41,981 nucleotides of DNA from a virus: IMG/VR virus record IMGVR_UViG_3300048924_000587, positions 1 to 41,981 of that record, one strand, 5' to 3'. The notes under the pieces were generated by a model. It was not told the origin of the DNA and searched no databases. It was given only the letters and a program-made list of their open reading frames with translations. The number at the start of each line of letters is the position of its first letter. Position 1 is the first letter of the stretch. Positions 13,491 through 20,520 of this stretch are shown here, piece after piece. Position numbers and translations under genes: made by a program.

Positions 13491-14836
13491 GGCCGCCCGA
13501 TACTGGATGGATGGGCCTGCGCGTGCCGCCGTCGGCTGTTGACGCCGAGCAGAGCGTGCTTGGCGGCCTGATGATGGTTCCAGATCGCATCGACGCCGTG
13601 TCGGCGAAGCTGGCGGAGGACGACTTCTACCGCCGCGACCACCGGATGATCTACCGGTCCATGATCGAGCTGGCGCGCCGGGGCACGCCGTGCGACGCGA
13701 TCACCCTGGGCGAGTGGTTCGTGCGCAACGGCATCGAGATGATTGAGCCGGCCTACTTGCTCGACTTGGTGAACAACACCCCGAGCGCGGCGAACATCGA
13801 GGCTTACGCCGCCATCGTTCGCGAGAAGTCCGTGCGCCGCCGAGTGATCGACGTTGCGACCCAGATGGTCGAGAACGCCTTCGGTGCCGAGCAGGACGCC
13901 ACGGCGCTCGTAGACGGCGGAATCGCGCAGCTGATGGGCATGCAGCACGTCGAGAAGAGCACCGAGTACACGCTCCGTCAGGCCTTGACGATTGCGTATG
14001 ACGCCGCCGATGCCGCCAAGGCTCGCGGCGGCAAGATCCCCGGTATCCCGACCGGCCTGACCGAGCTCGACGATGTTCTCGGCGGCCTGCACAAGTCGGA
14101 CCTGATCATCATCGGCGCGCGTCCGTCGATGGGTAAGACGGCGCTGCTGCTGAACATGGCCCTCGGCGACTCAGGTGACGCAGGCCTCATTTCCACCGAG
14201 CAGCCCGTCGTCCAGATCGGCTCGCGCATCCTCGCCATCCAGGGCAACGTCAATGCCTCGCGGCTGCGCAACGGCTCGCATGACGACGAGGACCTGGCCC
14301 GGCTGTTTAACGCCACCGCCGCGCTGCTGGACCCTGAGAACCCGCGCGAGCTCATGATCTGCGACCAGGCCGGCATGACCATCGGAGAGCTGCAGCGCAT
14401 CGCGCGCCGCTGGAAGCAGAAGCACGGCATTCAGCGCTTGCTCGTGGACTACCTCCAGCGCGTGAAGGGCAACGACCCACGCGCCTCTCGTATCGACCAG
14501 GTGGGCGAGGTTGCCATCGGCCTGAAGGACATCGCCCGCGAGCTGGATATCCCGGTGGTGGCACTGGCGCAGGTAAACCGCGAGGTGGAAAAGCGCGCGG
14601 ACAAGCGGCCGAACATGGGCGACTTGGCCAACTCGAGCGAGATCGAGAAGGAAGCCGACCAGGTCCTGATGCTCTACCGCGACGAGATCTACAACAAGGA
14701 CACGCCGGACAAGGGCATCGCCGAGATCAGCGTCGAGAAGAACCGTCACGGTCCGACGGGCTTCGTCCGCGCCGCCTGGCAGGCCGAGACCATGCGCTTC
14801 CGCGACCTCTCGCACCACGGCGCCTATGACTACTGA
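13487..14836 (+). CDS. dnaB: Replicative DNA helicase, DnaB family
   Basis: A 449-residue hexameric helicase. The N-terminal DnaB domain covers about 14-115 (DAEQSVLGGLMM and DFYRRDHRMIY). The RecA-like motor follows with Walker A GARPSMGKT at 210-218, the Walker B strand LLVDYLQ and the C-terminal motifs ALAQVNREVEKR, GDLANSSEIEKEADQ and KNRHGPTG. It unwinds phage DNA at the fork after loading by the O-like protein, whose stop overlaps its ATG. Length and motif order are normal. Confidence 0.97.
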   Translation: MRPPDTGWMGLRVPPSAVDAEQSVLGGLMMVPDRIDAVSAKLAEDDFYRRDHRMIYRSMIELARRGTPCDAITLGEWFVRNGIEMIEPAYLLDLVNNTPSAANIEAYAAIVREKSVRRRVIDVATQMVENAFGAEQDATALVDGGIAQLMGMQHVEKSTEYTLRQALTIAYDAADAAKARGGKIPGIPTGLTELDDVLGGLHKSDLIIIGARPSMGKTALLLNMALGDSGDAGLISTEQPVVQIGSRILAIQGNVNASRLRNGSHDDEDLARLFNATAALLDPENPRELMICDQAGMTIGELQRIARRWKQKHGIQRLLVDYLQRVKGNDPRASRIDQVGEVAIGLKDIARELDIPVVALAQVNREVEKRADKRPNMGDLANSSEIEKEADQVLMLYRDEIYNKDTPDKGIAEISVEKNRHGPTGFVRAAWQAETMRFRDLSHHGAYDY

Positions 14837-15185
14837 CCTTCTCACGCGGATCACCGCCGATCGCCAGCGCATCGAGAAGGAGCGCGAGGCGAACCGGAAG
14901 CGCCATCCGTTTGCGATGGAGTTGTTCGACGGTTTTCGCGAGGCAGGCCTGGAGCCAAGGCTCAAGCACGCGGTTAATGCCGCTGGCGAGGAACTCGGCT
15001 CGCCACCGAAGGTGTCCGGCTTCGTGGTGGACGGCGACAAGCTGGCGCACCTGTGCAGCAACGATCCGACAGTCGTTACCTACGAGTCCAGCTGGCGCCG
15101 CTTTTACGGCAAGAAGGCCGAGACCAATGCCACCTACCGCGAGCGCATGCAGCGCGCCATCAAGCCTGGGATGGGAATCGAATGA
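14826..15185 (+). CDS. Hypothetical early protein
   Basis: A 119-residue charged protein whose ATG lies 11 bases inside the end of the helicase gene. The N-terminal part is a strongly charged helix (ADRQRIEKEREANRKR). The rest contains LAHLCSNDPTVVTYESSWRRFYGKK. I do not recognise a family. Its stop overlaps the start of the Ref-like nuclease. Confidence 0.65.
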   Translation: MTTDLLTRITADRQRIEKEREANRKRHPFAMELFDGFREAGLEPRLKHAVNAAGEELGSPPKVSGFVVDGDKLAHLCSNDPTVVTYESSWRRFYGKKAETNATYRERMQRAIKPGMGIE

Positions 15186-15733
15186 AACGCACGCCCATGC
15201 AACGGAAGACTCCGCTTCAGGCGAACCGAGGGTTTGCAAGAACGGGCGACTTGCGAAAAAAAGCAAACTCCCAGCTCGTGACGGTCGAGTTCGACGAGGA
15301 CGGCAAGGTCATCACGGTCTACAACCGTAAGGGCTTGACGGTCCGTCGGCAGCCGGTCGCCACGAAGGCGCAGAAGGAGCGCTGGGCCGAGGCAAAGGCG
15401 CGCGGCTGCGTGGCCTGCCACCTCAATGGTGTCGATCATGGGCTGGCGCGCGCGAGCTACGGGAACGACCTTGAGATGCACCACCTGCTATCTGGCGGTC
15501 GCCGCATCGGCCACGACTCCACCGTGTGCCTGTGCCACTTCCACCACCAGGCTAAGCGCCTCCCCTTCGCCGACCGCGGCTACGAGGCTCAGGCGTTGAT
15601 CTACGGGCCCAGCCTGGAGCGCGAGTCGCGCCGCTTCCACGAGTTCTACGGCACTGACGAGCAGCTGCTGGCCTATCAGGAAATCATGCTCGTGCAGCTG
15701 GCGCCGCAGTTCGGGCCGGAGGCGTCATGGTGA
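15182..15733 (+). CDS. Ref-family RecA-dependent nuclease
   Basis: A 183-residue protein starting MKRTPMQRKTPLQ. The HNH-like core has C76 and C79 (RGCVACH), H100-H101 (LEMHHLLSGGRRIGH) and the CLCHFHHQ cluster (116-123). This is the arrangement of the P1 Ref (recombination enhancement function) family, which cuts DNA at RecA-promoted D-loops. It likely helps phage recombination. It overlaps the genes on both sides, with RusA-like resolvase next. Confidence 0.85.
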   Translation: MKRTPMQRKTPLQANRGFARTGDLRKKANSQLVTVEFDEDGKVITVYNRKGLTVRRQPVATKAQKERWAEAKARGCVACHLNGVDHGLARASYGNDLEMHHLLSGGRRIGHDSTVCLCHFHHQAKRLPFADRGYEAQALIYGPSLERESRRFHEFYGTDEQLLAYQEIMLVQLAPQFGPEASW

Positions 15734-16080
15734 AGCCGCTGATCATCGAGATCGAGGATATGCGCCTGAAGGCCGGGCTCAACGCCCGGGAGCATCGAAT
15801 GGTCCGTGCGAGTCGCACGAAGCGAGAGCGGCAAACGGCACACTGGATGCTGCTAGATGCCAGGCGCCCGCCGCTGCCGGTGGTCGTGCGCTTGGTCCGG
15901 ATCTCGCCGCGCGCGTTCGACGACGACAACCTCCAGGGCGCCTTCAAGGCGATCCGTGACGGGGTGGCAGACGCCTATGGCATCGCCGACAACGACAAGA
16001 GGCTGATCCGCTTCGAGTACGACGCGGAGCGCGGCAAGCCTCACCAGTACAGCGTCCGCATCGAGATATCGCCGGCATGA
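15727..16080 (+). CDS. RusA-like Holliday junction resolvase
   Basis: A 117-residue protein with the RusA signature FDDDNLQGAFKAIRDGVADAYGIADNDKRL (key acids D65-D67, D78 and D88/D90) followed by a beta hairpin. RusA enzymes resolve four-way junctions during phage recombination and before packaging. Length fits the family. The neighbouring Ref-like nuclease suggests a recombination module. Confidence 0.85.
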   Translation: MVKPLIIEIEDMRLKAGLNAREHRMVRASRTKRERQTAHWMLLDARRPPLPVVVRLVRISPRAFDDDNLQGAFKAIRDGVADAYGIADNDKRLIRFEYDAERGKPHQYSVRIEISPA

Positions 16081-16304
16081 ACCTCGGCGGCCTGCTCGCA
16101 GAGCGCGCCCAGTACAAGCTGGACGCTGTCACGCGCCTGACCGCCGATATCGCCGACCCATCGTTAAGCCTTGACGACATCGCGAACCGCTGCGACCAGG
16201 CGGCCCGCGACCTGATAGCGGCAGCGTCGCTCGTACGGCGAATCGCGAAGCAACAGAAAAAGAGCGGTGCCGCTGGCGCCGTGCACGACACGCATCAGAA
16301 ATAG
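16077..16304 (+). CDS. Small helical early protein
   Basis: A 75-residue all-helical protein starting at an ATG overlapping the resolvase stop. It has a DDIANRCDQAARDLIAAASLVRRI helix and a basic tail (KQQKKSG). Similar small proteins sit before Q in other phages, with no known role. Not recognised. Confidence 0.6.
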   Translation: MNLGGLLAERAQYKLDAVTRLTADIADPSLSLDDIANRCDQAARDLIAAASLVRRIAKQQKKSGAAGAVHDTHQK

Positions 16305-16313
16305 GGGAACACC

Positions 16314-16979
16314 ATGCACACCGGGAAACGTCTCGCCATGCTCAACGCCAAGAACTGCAGGTTCGACATCGGGTCGGGTGGTATTCCTGACATTGTTGCC
16401 ACGGACGTCGCTGCCGCCCTGGGCATGGTCGCCGCTGGCATCGGCCGCGAGGTGCTGTGCCGTGTGTGGTGGCCCGACGGCGCCAAGCTGTCCAAGGACC
16501 AGCTCAACGACATGGTCGACGCCCTGATGCGCGACGAATGGGCCAAGCGCGAGGCGTCAATGCTTGACGGCTTGCTGGCGATCGCAACGCGTGGCAGCCG
16601 AGGGCAGGGCGCCTACGCGACCGCTCATGCAAACCGCTGGCCGCGCCTGGTCATCACCGAGCGCGGCCTCACGACGCTGGCCGAAGGGTACGGCAAGGTC
16701 CGGACTGCGGTGCTCAATGAGTTGGCCAGCGCTGGCCTGTGCTCATCGTGCGCAGGCCGCGGGATGACGGTGAACAGCATGTCCGTCTACAAGACTTGCG
16801 CAGCATGCGAGGGCATCGGCCACCTTAGCCTCAGCGAACGTGGTCGCGCGAACTTGGCAGGGTTTTCGTGGACCGCGTTTCGGGCTGGCTGGCAGTCCGT
16901 CTATGAGTGGACCTTCGCCCGCTGCACGGAAGATATGCAGCGAGCAGAGCGTCAGTTCGCCACAGCGCTCGGCGACTAA
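16314..16979 (+). CDS. Q-like late antiterminator with DnaJ-type zinc finger
   Basis: A 221-residue protein with a zinc-binding module in its C-terminal half: CSSCAGRG (C143, C146) and CAACEGIG (C162, C165), the CxxCxGxG pattern found in one family of phage antitermination proteins. The N-terminal part is helical. Its position, last gene of the right early operon and directly before the lysis region, is that of Q. It would let RNA polymerase pass the terminator at 17679 and express the late genes. Direct evidence for Q activity is lacking. Confidence 0.7.
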   Translation: MHTGKRLAMLNAKNCRFDIGSGGIPDIVATDVAAALGMVAAGIGREVLCRVWWPDGAKLSKDQLNDMVDALMRDEWAKREASMLDGLLAIATRGSRGQGAYATAHANRWPRLVITERGLTTLAEGYGKVRTAVLNELASAGLCSSCAGRGMTVNSMSVYKTCAACEGIGHLSLSERGRANLAGFSWTAFRAGWQSVYEWTFARCTEDMQRAERQFATALGD

Positions 16980-17602
16980 TCCTTGGGTGCGTCGCGCTTT
17001 TCGATTGCCTTTAGGGCGCCATCAGGGAGGGCATCGAAGAGCGCTTGCACCTGGCGGGGCTTGCTAATCCTGTCTTCTACGATGAAATTGATCAGGTCAA
17101 AGATTGCAAGCGCGGTGGCCGGGGTTGCCGTTAGATCAATCTCTCCTGGATGGACGGCGTTGTTACCGACGACGCGGCACACGTCCAGGGCCTGCTGAAT
17201 GCGCGGCGGGAGTCCGTCTCGCACAAGCGCCGCAATATCGGCGTTTATGTTGTCGCCGGGTTGCCCCAGGTCGACCATGAGCTTCTGAATTACCAAACGA
17301 AGCAATGCAGCGGCGCCCCTTGGCGAGGTAGCGAAGATCTCGCGGGCTTCCTCGAAGTCGGCTTTGCAGTTCTCGGGCAGGTCAGGGTGCGACGGCGTTA
17401 CTGCGACTTCTGCTGGCCAAATCAGCCTTCCGTGACCGTCCCAGAGCGCGACCGCCTCGCATCGTTCGCACCTAGTTCCGCCATAAGCGGTGAATCGACC
17501 TCCCAAGGTAAGACGGCTGGTTTCCTGCTTTGCATAGGCAAAGCAGAAAGGACAGTTGAACGCATCGAGTCTGATGTTGGGTGCTACGTGCGGCGGAGGC
17601 AT
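16976..17602 (-). CDS. DUF4145 protein with zinc ribbon, reversed moron
   Basis: A 208-residue protein. The N-terminus holds a zinc ribbon (C17, C20, C45, C48 in NCPFC and RCERC). The rest is a DUF4145 domain with AALLRLVIQKLMVDLG, LPPRIQQALDVCRVVGNNAVHPG and DLINFIVED. DUF4145 occurs alone and fused to restriction-type enzymes, and its role is not settled; abortive infection or exclusion is a reasonable inference. The gene is on the minus strand between Q and lysis. Its stop overlaps that of Q by four bases (CTAA). Confidence 0.85.
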   Translation of the reverse strand: MPPPHVAPNIRLDAFNCPFCFAYAKQETSRLTLGGRFTAYGGTRCERCEAVALWDGHGRLIWPAEVAVTPSHPDLPENCKADFEEAREIFATSPRGAAALLRLVIQKLMVDLGQPGDNINADIAALVRDGLPPRIQQALDVCRVVGNNAVHPGEIDLTATPATALAIFDLINFIVEDRISKPRQVQALFDALPDGALKAIEKRDAPKD

Positions 17603-17610
17603 ACGGATTC

Positions 17611-17640
17611 CTTGTATGTGGGCGGGTGATGACCGCTCAA
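17611..17640 (-). promoter_or_regulatory. Possible own promoter of the DUF4145 gene
   Basis: On the minus strand TTGAGC (17640-17635), 18 bases, TACAAG (17616-17611). The -10 ends only eight bases before the ATG, so the transcript would be nearly leaderless. No operator copies lie here, so expression from the silent prophage is possible. Hexamer matches are four out of six each. Confidence 0.35.
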
Positions 17641-17678
17641 ATTATCCGTATTCTCGCGCCTAGTGATAGTCACCATCG

Positions 17679-17711
17679 AAACCCGGTCCCGTGCCGGGTT
17701 TCTTCGTTCTG
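17679..17711 (+). terminator. Intrinsic terminator before the lysis genes (tR-prime-like)
   Basis: The perfect 8-bp stem AAACCCGG / CCGGGTTT with a 7-base loop is followed by a pyrimidine-rich CTTCGTTCT tract. There is no plus-strand gene just upstream, so its probable task is to stop a short late leader transcript until the Q-like protein acts. A convincing late promoter was not identified; TATTCT at 17649 and GATAGT at 17665 are weak -10 candidates. Confidence 0.65.
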
Positions 17712-17787
17712 TGCCCGCCTCCCTTGGGCGCACCGGTCAGTGCGTTGCTCCCCTCAACGCGTTGACCAACCTATTCAGGAGCACGCG

Positions 17788-18333
17788 ATGGACGCCAAGA
17801 CATTCCAGGCGGCTGCCGCTGTATCCGCTCCACGCGCTTCCGAGTGGGCTGGCCCCGTCTCGGCAGCGATGGATGAGTTCGGTGTTGTTACGCCTGATCA
17901 GCAGGCAGCATTCATCGCTCAATGGGCGCATGAGACCGCCGGCTTCGCGCTCTTGCGCGAGGTGTGGGGTCCGACGGCGACGCAGCTCCGTTACGAGGGC
18001 CGCGCTGATCTAGGCAACACGCAGCCTGGCGATGGCAAGCGTTTCATGGGGCGTGGATTTCCGCAGCTCACTGGCCGCGCCAATTACGCCGCGGCTGGCG
18101 CTGCTCTCGGCATAGACCTGGTAAGGAACCCTCAGCTCGTCGAGCAGCCGGCGCTAGCCGCGCGAGTCGGTGGATGGTTCTGGAAGGCGAACGGTCTAAG
18201 CCGGTACGCCGACAGAGGCGACTTCCTCGGCCTATCGATCCGCATCAACGGCCAGAACAAGGATGGGTTCCCGAACGGTTGGGAAGATCGCCAGCGTCGC
18301 TGGACCATCGCCAAGCGTGCGTTGGGTATCTGA
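17788..18333 (+). CDS. Endolysin, glycoside hydrolase family 19
   Basis: A 181-residue lytic enzyme with chitinase-type GH19 motifs: QWAHETAGFALLREVW with the catalytic glutamate, FMGRGFPQLTGRANY and a C-terminal substrate-binding region (LSIRINGQNKDGFPNGW). GH19 endolysins cleave the glycan strands of peptidoglycan. AGGAG seven bases before the ATG fixes the start. No signal peptide is present, so release depends on the holin encoded two genes downstream. It is the first late gene. Confidence 0.93.
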   Translation: MDAKTFQAAAAVSAPRASEWAGPVSAAMDEFGVVTPDQQAAFIAQWAHETAGFALLREVWGPTATQLRYEGRADLGNTQPGDGKRFMGRGFPQLTGRANYAAAGAALGIDLVRNPQLVEQPALAARVGGWFWKANGLSRYADRGDFLGLSIRINGQNKDGFPNGWEDRQRRWTIAKRALGI

Positions 18334-18336
18334 CGA

Positions 18337-18672
18337 GTGGATGAGCCCATGGATATCAAGCGCGGCGAAGACTCCAGCTGGCATTTCAAGCTCGGCCCGG
18401 TCGAGCGCATCGTCATCGGCGGCGCATTTACGCTGCTGGTCTTCCTGATCAGCTACGTCTTCAGTTCGTTCGACAGCCGGCTCGCTGCGCAGGACAAGAC
18501 CATGCAGGCCGTGGTGACGTCACAGGCGGTCACGAACGCACAGCTTCAGACGCTGAGTCAGCAACTGTCCGACATTCCCGGCCTAACCCGAAAGATGGCC
18601 GAGATTGATGTGCGGACCGAGCGAAACACCCAGGACATCCACGAGCTGCAGCAAGTGAGGCACCTCAAATGA
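18337..18672 (+). CDS. Membrane protein of the lysis cassette
   Basis: A 111-residue protein (or 107 from the second ATG) with one transmembrane segment (about 25-46, IVIGGAFTLLVFLISYVF) and a long polar C-terminal region predicted to be a coiled coil (LQTLSQQLSDIPGLTRKM). The layout is like that of phage proteins often annotated as holin-associated. It overlaps the following holin gene by 4 bases. An accessory role in lysis is inferred from position. Confidence 0.7.
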   Translation: MDEPMDIKRGEDSSWHFKLGPVERIVIGGAFTLLVFLISYVFSSFDSRLAAQDKTMQAVVTSQAVTNAQLQTLSQQLSDIPGLTRKMAEIDVRTERNTQDIHELQQVRHLK

Positions 18673-18923
18673 AGCTCGTTGACGACGCGCGCAGCTGGTG
18701 GAAGTGGCACAGCACTTACGTGTTCGCCGTGCTCGCCGTGCTGCCAGAGGTATGGATCAGCTCGCCGGAGCTTCAGTCGATGCTTCCCCTGTGGCTGGTG
18801 GCGAAGATCGCACCGTTCATTGGCGGCCTCGGCTTCTTGCTGCGCATCCGCGCCCAGGGCCAGAAGCTGCCACCACAGCCGCGCCCAACGGCGCCGAAAG
18901 ACCAGAGGTTGCCACCGGCATGA
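18669..18923 (+). CDS. Holin
   Basis: An 84-residue protein with two hydrophobic segments, STYVFAVLAVLPEVW and MLPLWLVAKIAPFIGGLGFLL, and a charged C-terminus. The MKLVDDARSWWKWHS opening is typical of a holin-like family in Proteobacteria phages. It would form the membrane lesion that frees the endolysin. It lies between the accessory membrane protein and Rz and overlaps both. Confidence 0.8.
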   Translation: MKLVDDARSWWKWHSTYVFAVLAVLPEVWISSPELQSMLPLWLVAKIAPFIGGLGFLLRIRAQGQKLPPQPRPTAPKDQRLPPA

Positions 18924-19291
18924 CCAAGATCTACGCATACGCGATCGGGGCGTTGTTGGCGGTCATCGCCTTGGGTGCCACGGTCTGGTACATCTCAAGC
19001 TTGCGAGGCGACGTCGCTTCGGCGAGGTCGAACCAGGCGATCGCCGAGGGTAACGTCAGCACGTGCGCGAGCGCACTGAAGCAGGCTGATGATGCTACCG
19101 CCGCAGCACAGGCGAAGGCCGAGGCCTACCGCGCCCAGGCGCAGGCCATCATCGACTCGGCTACGACGCAGAAGGGGAAGAACACAGCCGCCGGCACCGT
19201 GTTCGCCACGAAGCTTACGACGAGCGCAAAGAGCGCTGACTGTCAGACCGTTCTGGAGGCTCAGCTATGCCCCGCTCTTTCTGGCTACTGA
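18920..19291 (+). CDS. i-spanin, Rz-like
   Basis: A 123-residue protein with an N-terminal membrane anchor (residues 4-27, IYAYAIGALLAVIALGATVWY) and an Ala/Gln-rich coiled-coil periplasmic domain. This is the inner-membrane spanin subunit that joins with Rz1 to disrupt the outer membrane. Its start overlaps the holin stop, and its last 25 bases overlap the Rz1-like gene in another frame. Confidence 0.82.
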   Translation: MTKIYAYAIGALLAVIALGATVWYISSLRGDVASARSNQAIAEGNVSTCASALKQADDATAAAQAKAEAYRAQAQAIIDSATTQKGKNTAAGTVFATKLTTSAKSADCQTVLEAQLCPALSGY

Positions 19292-19551
19292 CGACCTTCG
19301 TCGTGCTGCTCACCGGCTGCACACCCACGGTGAAGCCGGTTGCCGTGCCGCAGGTCGTTCGAGTGGAAGTGCCCGTGTATGTGCAGATGCCGCCCGACCT
19401 CACGGCGGACTGCCCGATTGCCGAGCCGGCCTCTCTCAAGGTGGAAGAAGTCGTTCGAGTAGCCAATGCCCGAAAGGTCGCGCTTCAGAACTGCAACACG
19501 GACAAGGCCGCTATCCGCGCCATTGGCGTGCCACCGCCTCTTTCGAAGTAA
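19267..19551 (+). CDS. o-spanin lipoprotein, Rz1-like
   Basis: A 94-residue outer-membrane lipoprotein with signal peptide MPRSFWLLTTFVVLLTGC (lipobox LLTG-C18), a proline- and valine-rich mature part, and a C-terminal ALQNCNTDKAAIRAI motif common in Rz1 partners. It is the second half of a two-component spanin. The start lies within the end of the Rz-like gene in the +2 frame, a usual arrangement. Confidence 0.85.
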   Translation: MPRSFWLLTTFVVLLTGCTPTVKPVAVPQVVRVEVPVYVQMPPDLTADCPIAEPASLKVEEVVRVANARKVALQNCNTDKAAIRAIGVPPPLSK

Positions 19552-19555
19552 GTCA

Positions 19556-19864
19556 GTGGCACGGCTAAGGACGTTGGGGAACAGGGTCGCCATGGCGCCG
19601 AGCAGGCAGCCAGCCACCCACCGGTCAGCCGATAGGCGCATGACTGGTCGAGCCCTACAGGAACGTCGGCTGCGCATATGGGCGCGTGACCCGCACTGTG
19701 CCGACTGCGGTCGCCTGGTGGCGATGCACGAGTTCGAGCTCGACCACAAGGTGGCTCTGGTCAACGGCGGTCCGGACGTGGACGACAACTGCCAGGTGCT
19801 GTGCATCGGCCCGGACGGGTGCCACCACCGCAAGACGCAAGTCGACCTCAGCCGCAGGGCGTGA
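19556..19864 (+). CDS. HNH endonuclease next to the terminase genes
   Basis: A 102-residue HNH nuclease. The GTG start gives MARLRTLGNRVA, a typical opening of this group; an ATG at 19592 is possible. Zinc-binding CADC, then FELDHKVALVNGGPDVDDN and LCIGPDGCHHRKT form the HNH core. In HK97-like phages this gene beside the terminase is needed for cos cleavage by the terminase. That role is inferred by position. Confidence 0.88.
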   Translation: MARLRTLGNRVAMAPSRQPATHRSADRRMTGRALQERRLRIWARDPHCADCGRLVAMHEFELDHKVALVNGGPDVDDNCQVLCIGPDGCHHRKTQVDLSRRA

Positions 19865-19925
19865 ACGCGAACGAGTCTCATCGCGAAGCCTGAAGAGACC
19901 GAGCGGTCGGCAGGGCTTCGAACGA

Positions 19926-19952
19926 GGTCGGTCGGGCCGAAGCCGACCGACC
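19926..19952. other. Strong 10-bp inverted repeat between HNH and terminase genes
   Basis: GGTCGGTCGG (19926-19935), 7-base loop, CCGACCGACC (19943-19952), a perfect stem. No T-run follows in either direction. It could be a terminator-like element behind the HNH gene or part of the packaging region. Confidence 0.55.
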
Positions 19953-19959
19953 GATAGGT

Positions 19960-20035
19960 AGGGGCGGGTCAAATGTTTGGGCCGATCCGGCCCGGAAACC
20001 GACTGTCCTCTCACGCACAGAAAATATCCCCTGTT
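19960..20035. other. Candidate cos (packaging) region
   Basis: The 253-base gap between the HNH and small terminase genes has no gene. It contains GGGCGGGTCAAA (19961-19972), a GGGCC/GGCCC inverted repeat at 19979-19993, and then CCTCTCACGC followed by an A/T-rich GAAAATATCCCC. This succession of a GC-rich block with GGGTCAA and a short A/T core before the terminase gene resembles cos regions of related siphophages. The cut position cannot be read from sequence. Confidence 0.35.
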
Positions 20036-20117
20036 TGATTAATCGCAGCAGGGTCGGGAAATCAAACAACCCGCGCCGCGCAAGGCTTTGAGCCTCTTCG
20101 GCGCATCGAGGTGATGA

Positions 20118-20516
20118 ATGCCACGCGGAGGTCCCCGCCCAGGCGCTGGCCGACCGAAAGGAAGCGGCGCGAAGGGCAAGAAAGAGTCCGCTGCGAAGGC
20201 GGACGCCAAGAAGACAAAGCCGAAGGGCGGAAAAGTCACGGTGCTGCCACCCGGCCCCACCCCGGATGACGAAGTGCTCGTTGGCGAGGTTCTGCCGGCC
20301 AACATGAACCCTCTGGAGTACATGCTCCACGTCATGAATAACCGGAAGGCCGAACCGGAGCGCCGCGACCGGATGGCCGTGGCTGCCGCTCCCTACGTGC
20401 ACGGCAAGATGGGCGAGCAGGGCAAGAAAGCTGCGAAGGATGCCGCCGCCGCGGCTGTCGGTGGTGGGAGCCGCTTCGGAGCTGCCCCGCCGCCGCGCCG
20501 AAACAACGTGAACTGA
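20118..20516 (+). CDS. terS: Terminase small subunit
   Basis: A 132-residue basic protein opening MPRGGPRPGAGRPKGSG, the typical start of phage small terminases of the HK97 type. A Lys-rich stretch (residues 17-40), a helical core (MNPLEYMLHVMNNRKAEPERRDRMAVAAAPYVHGK) and a low-complexity tail follow. It recognises phage DNA and brings the large subunit to the packaging site. The start has GAGGTG just upstream. It precedes terL by 4 bases. Confidence 0.85.
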   Translation: MPRGGPRPGAGRPKGSGAKGKKESAAKADAKKTKPKGGKVTVLPPGPTPDDEVLVGEVLPANMNPLEYMLHVMNNRKAEPERRDRMAVAAAPYVHGKMGEQGKKAAKDAAAAAVGGGSRFGAAPPPRRNNVN

Positions 20517-20520
20517 TCGG

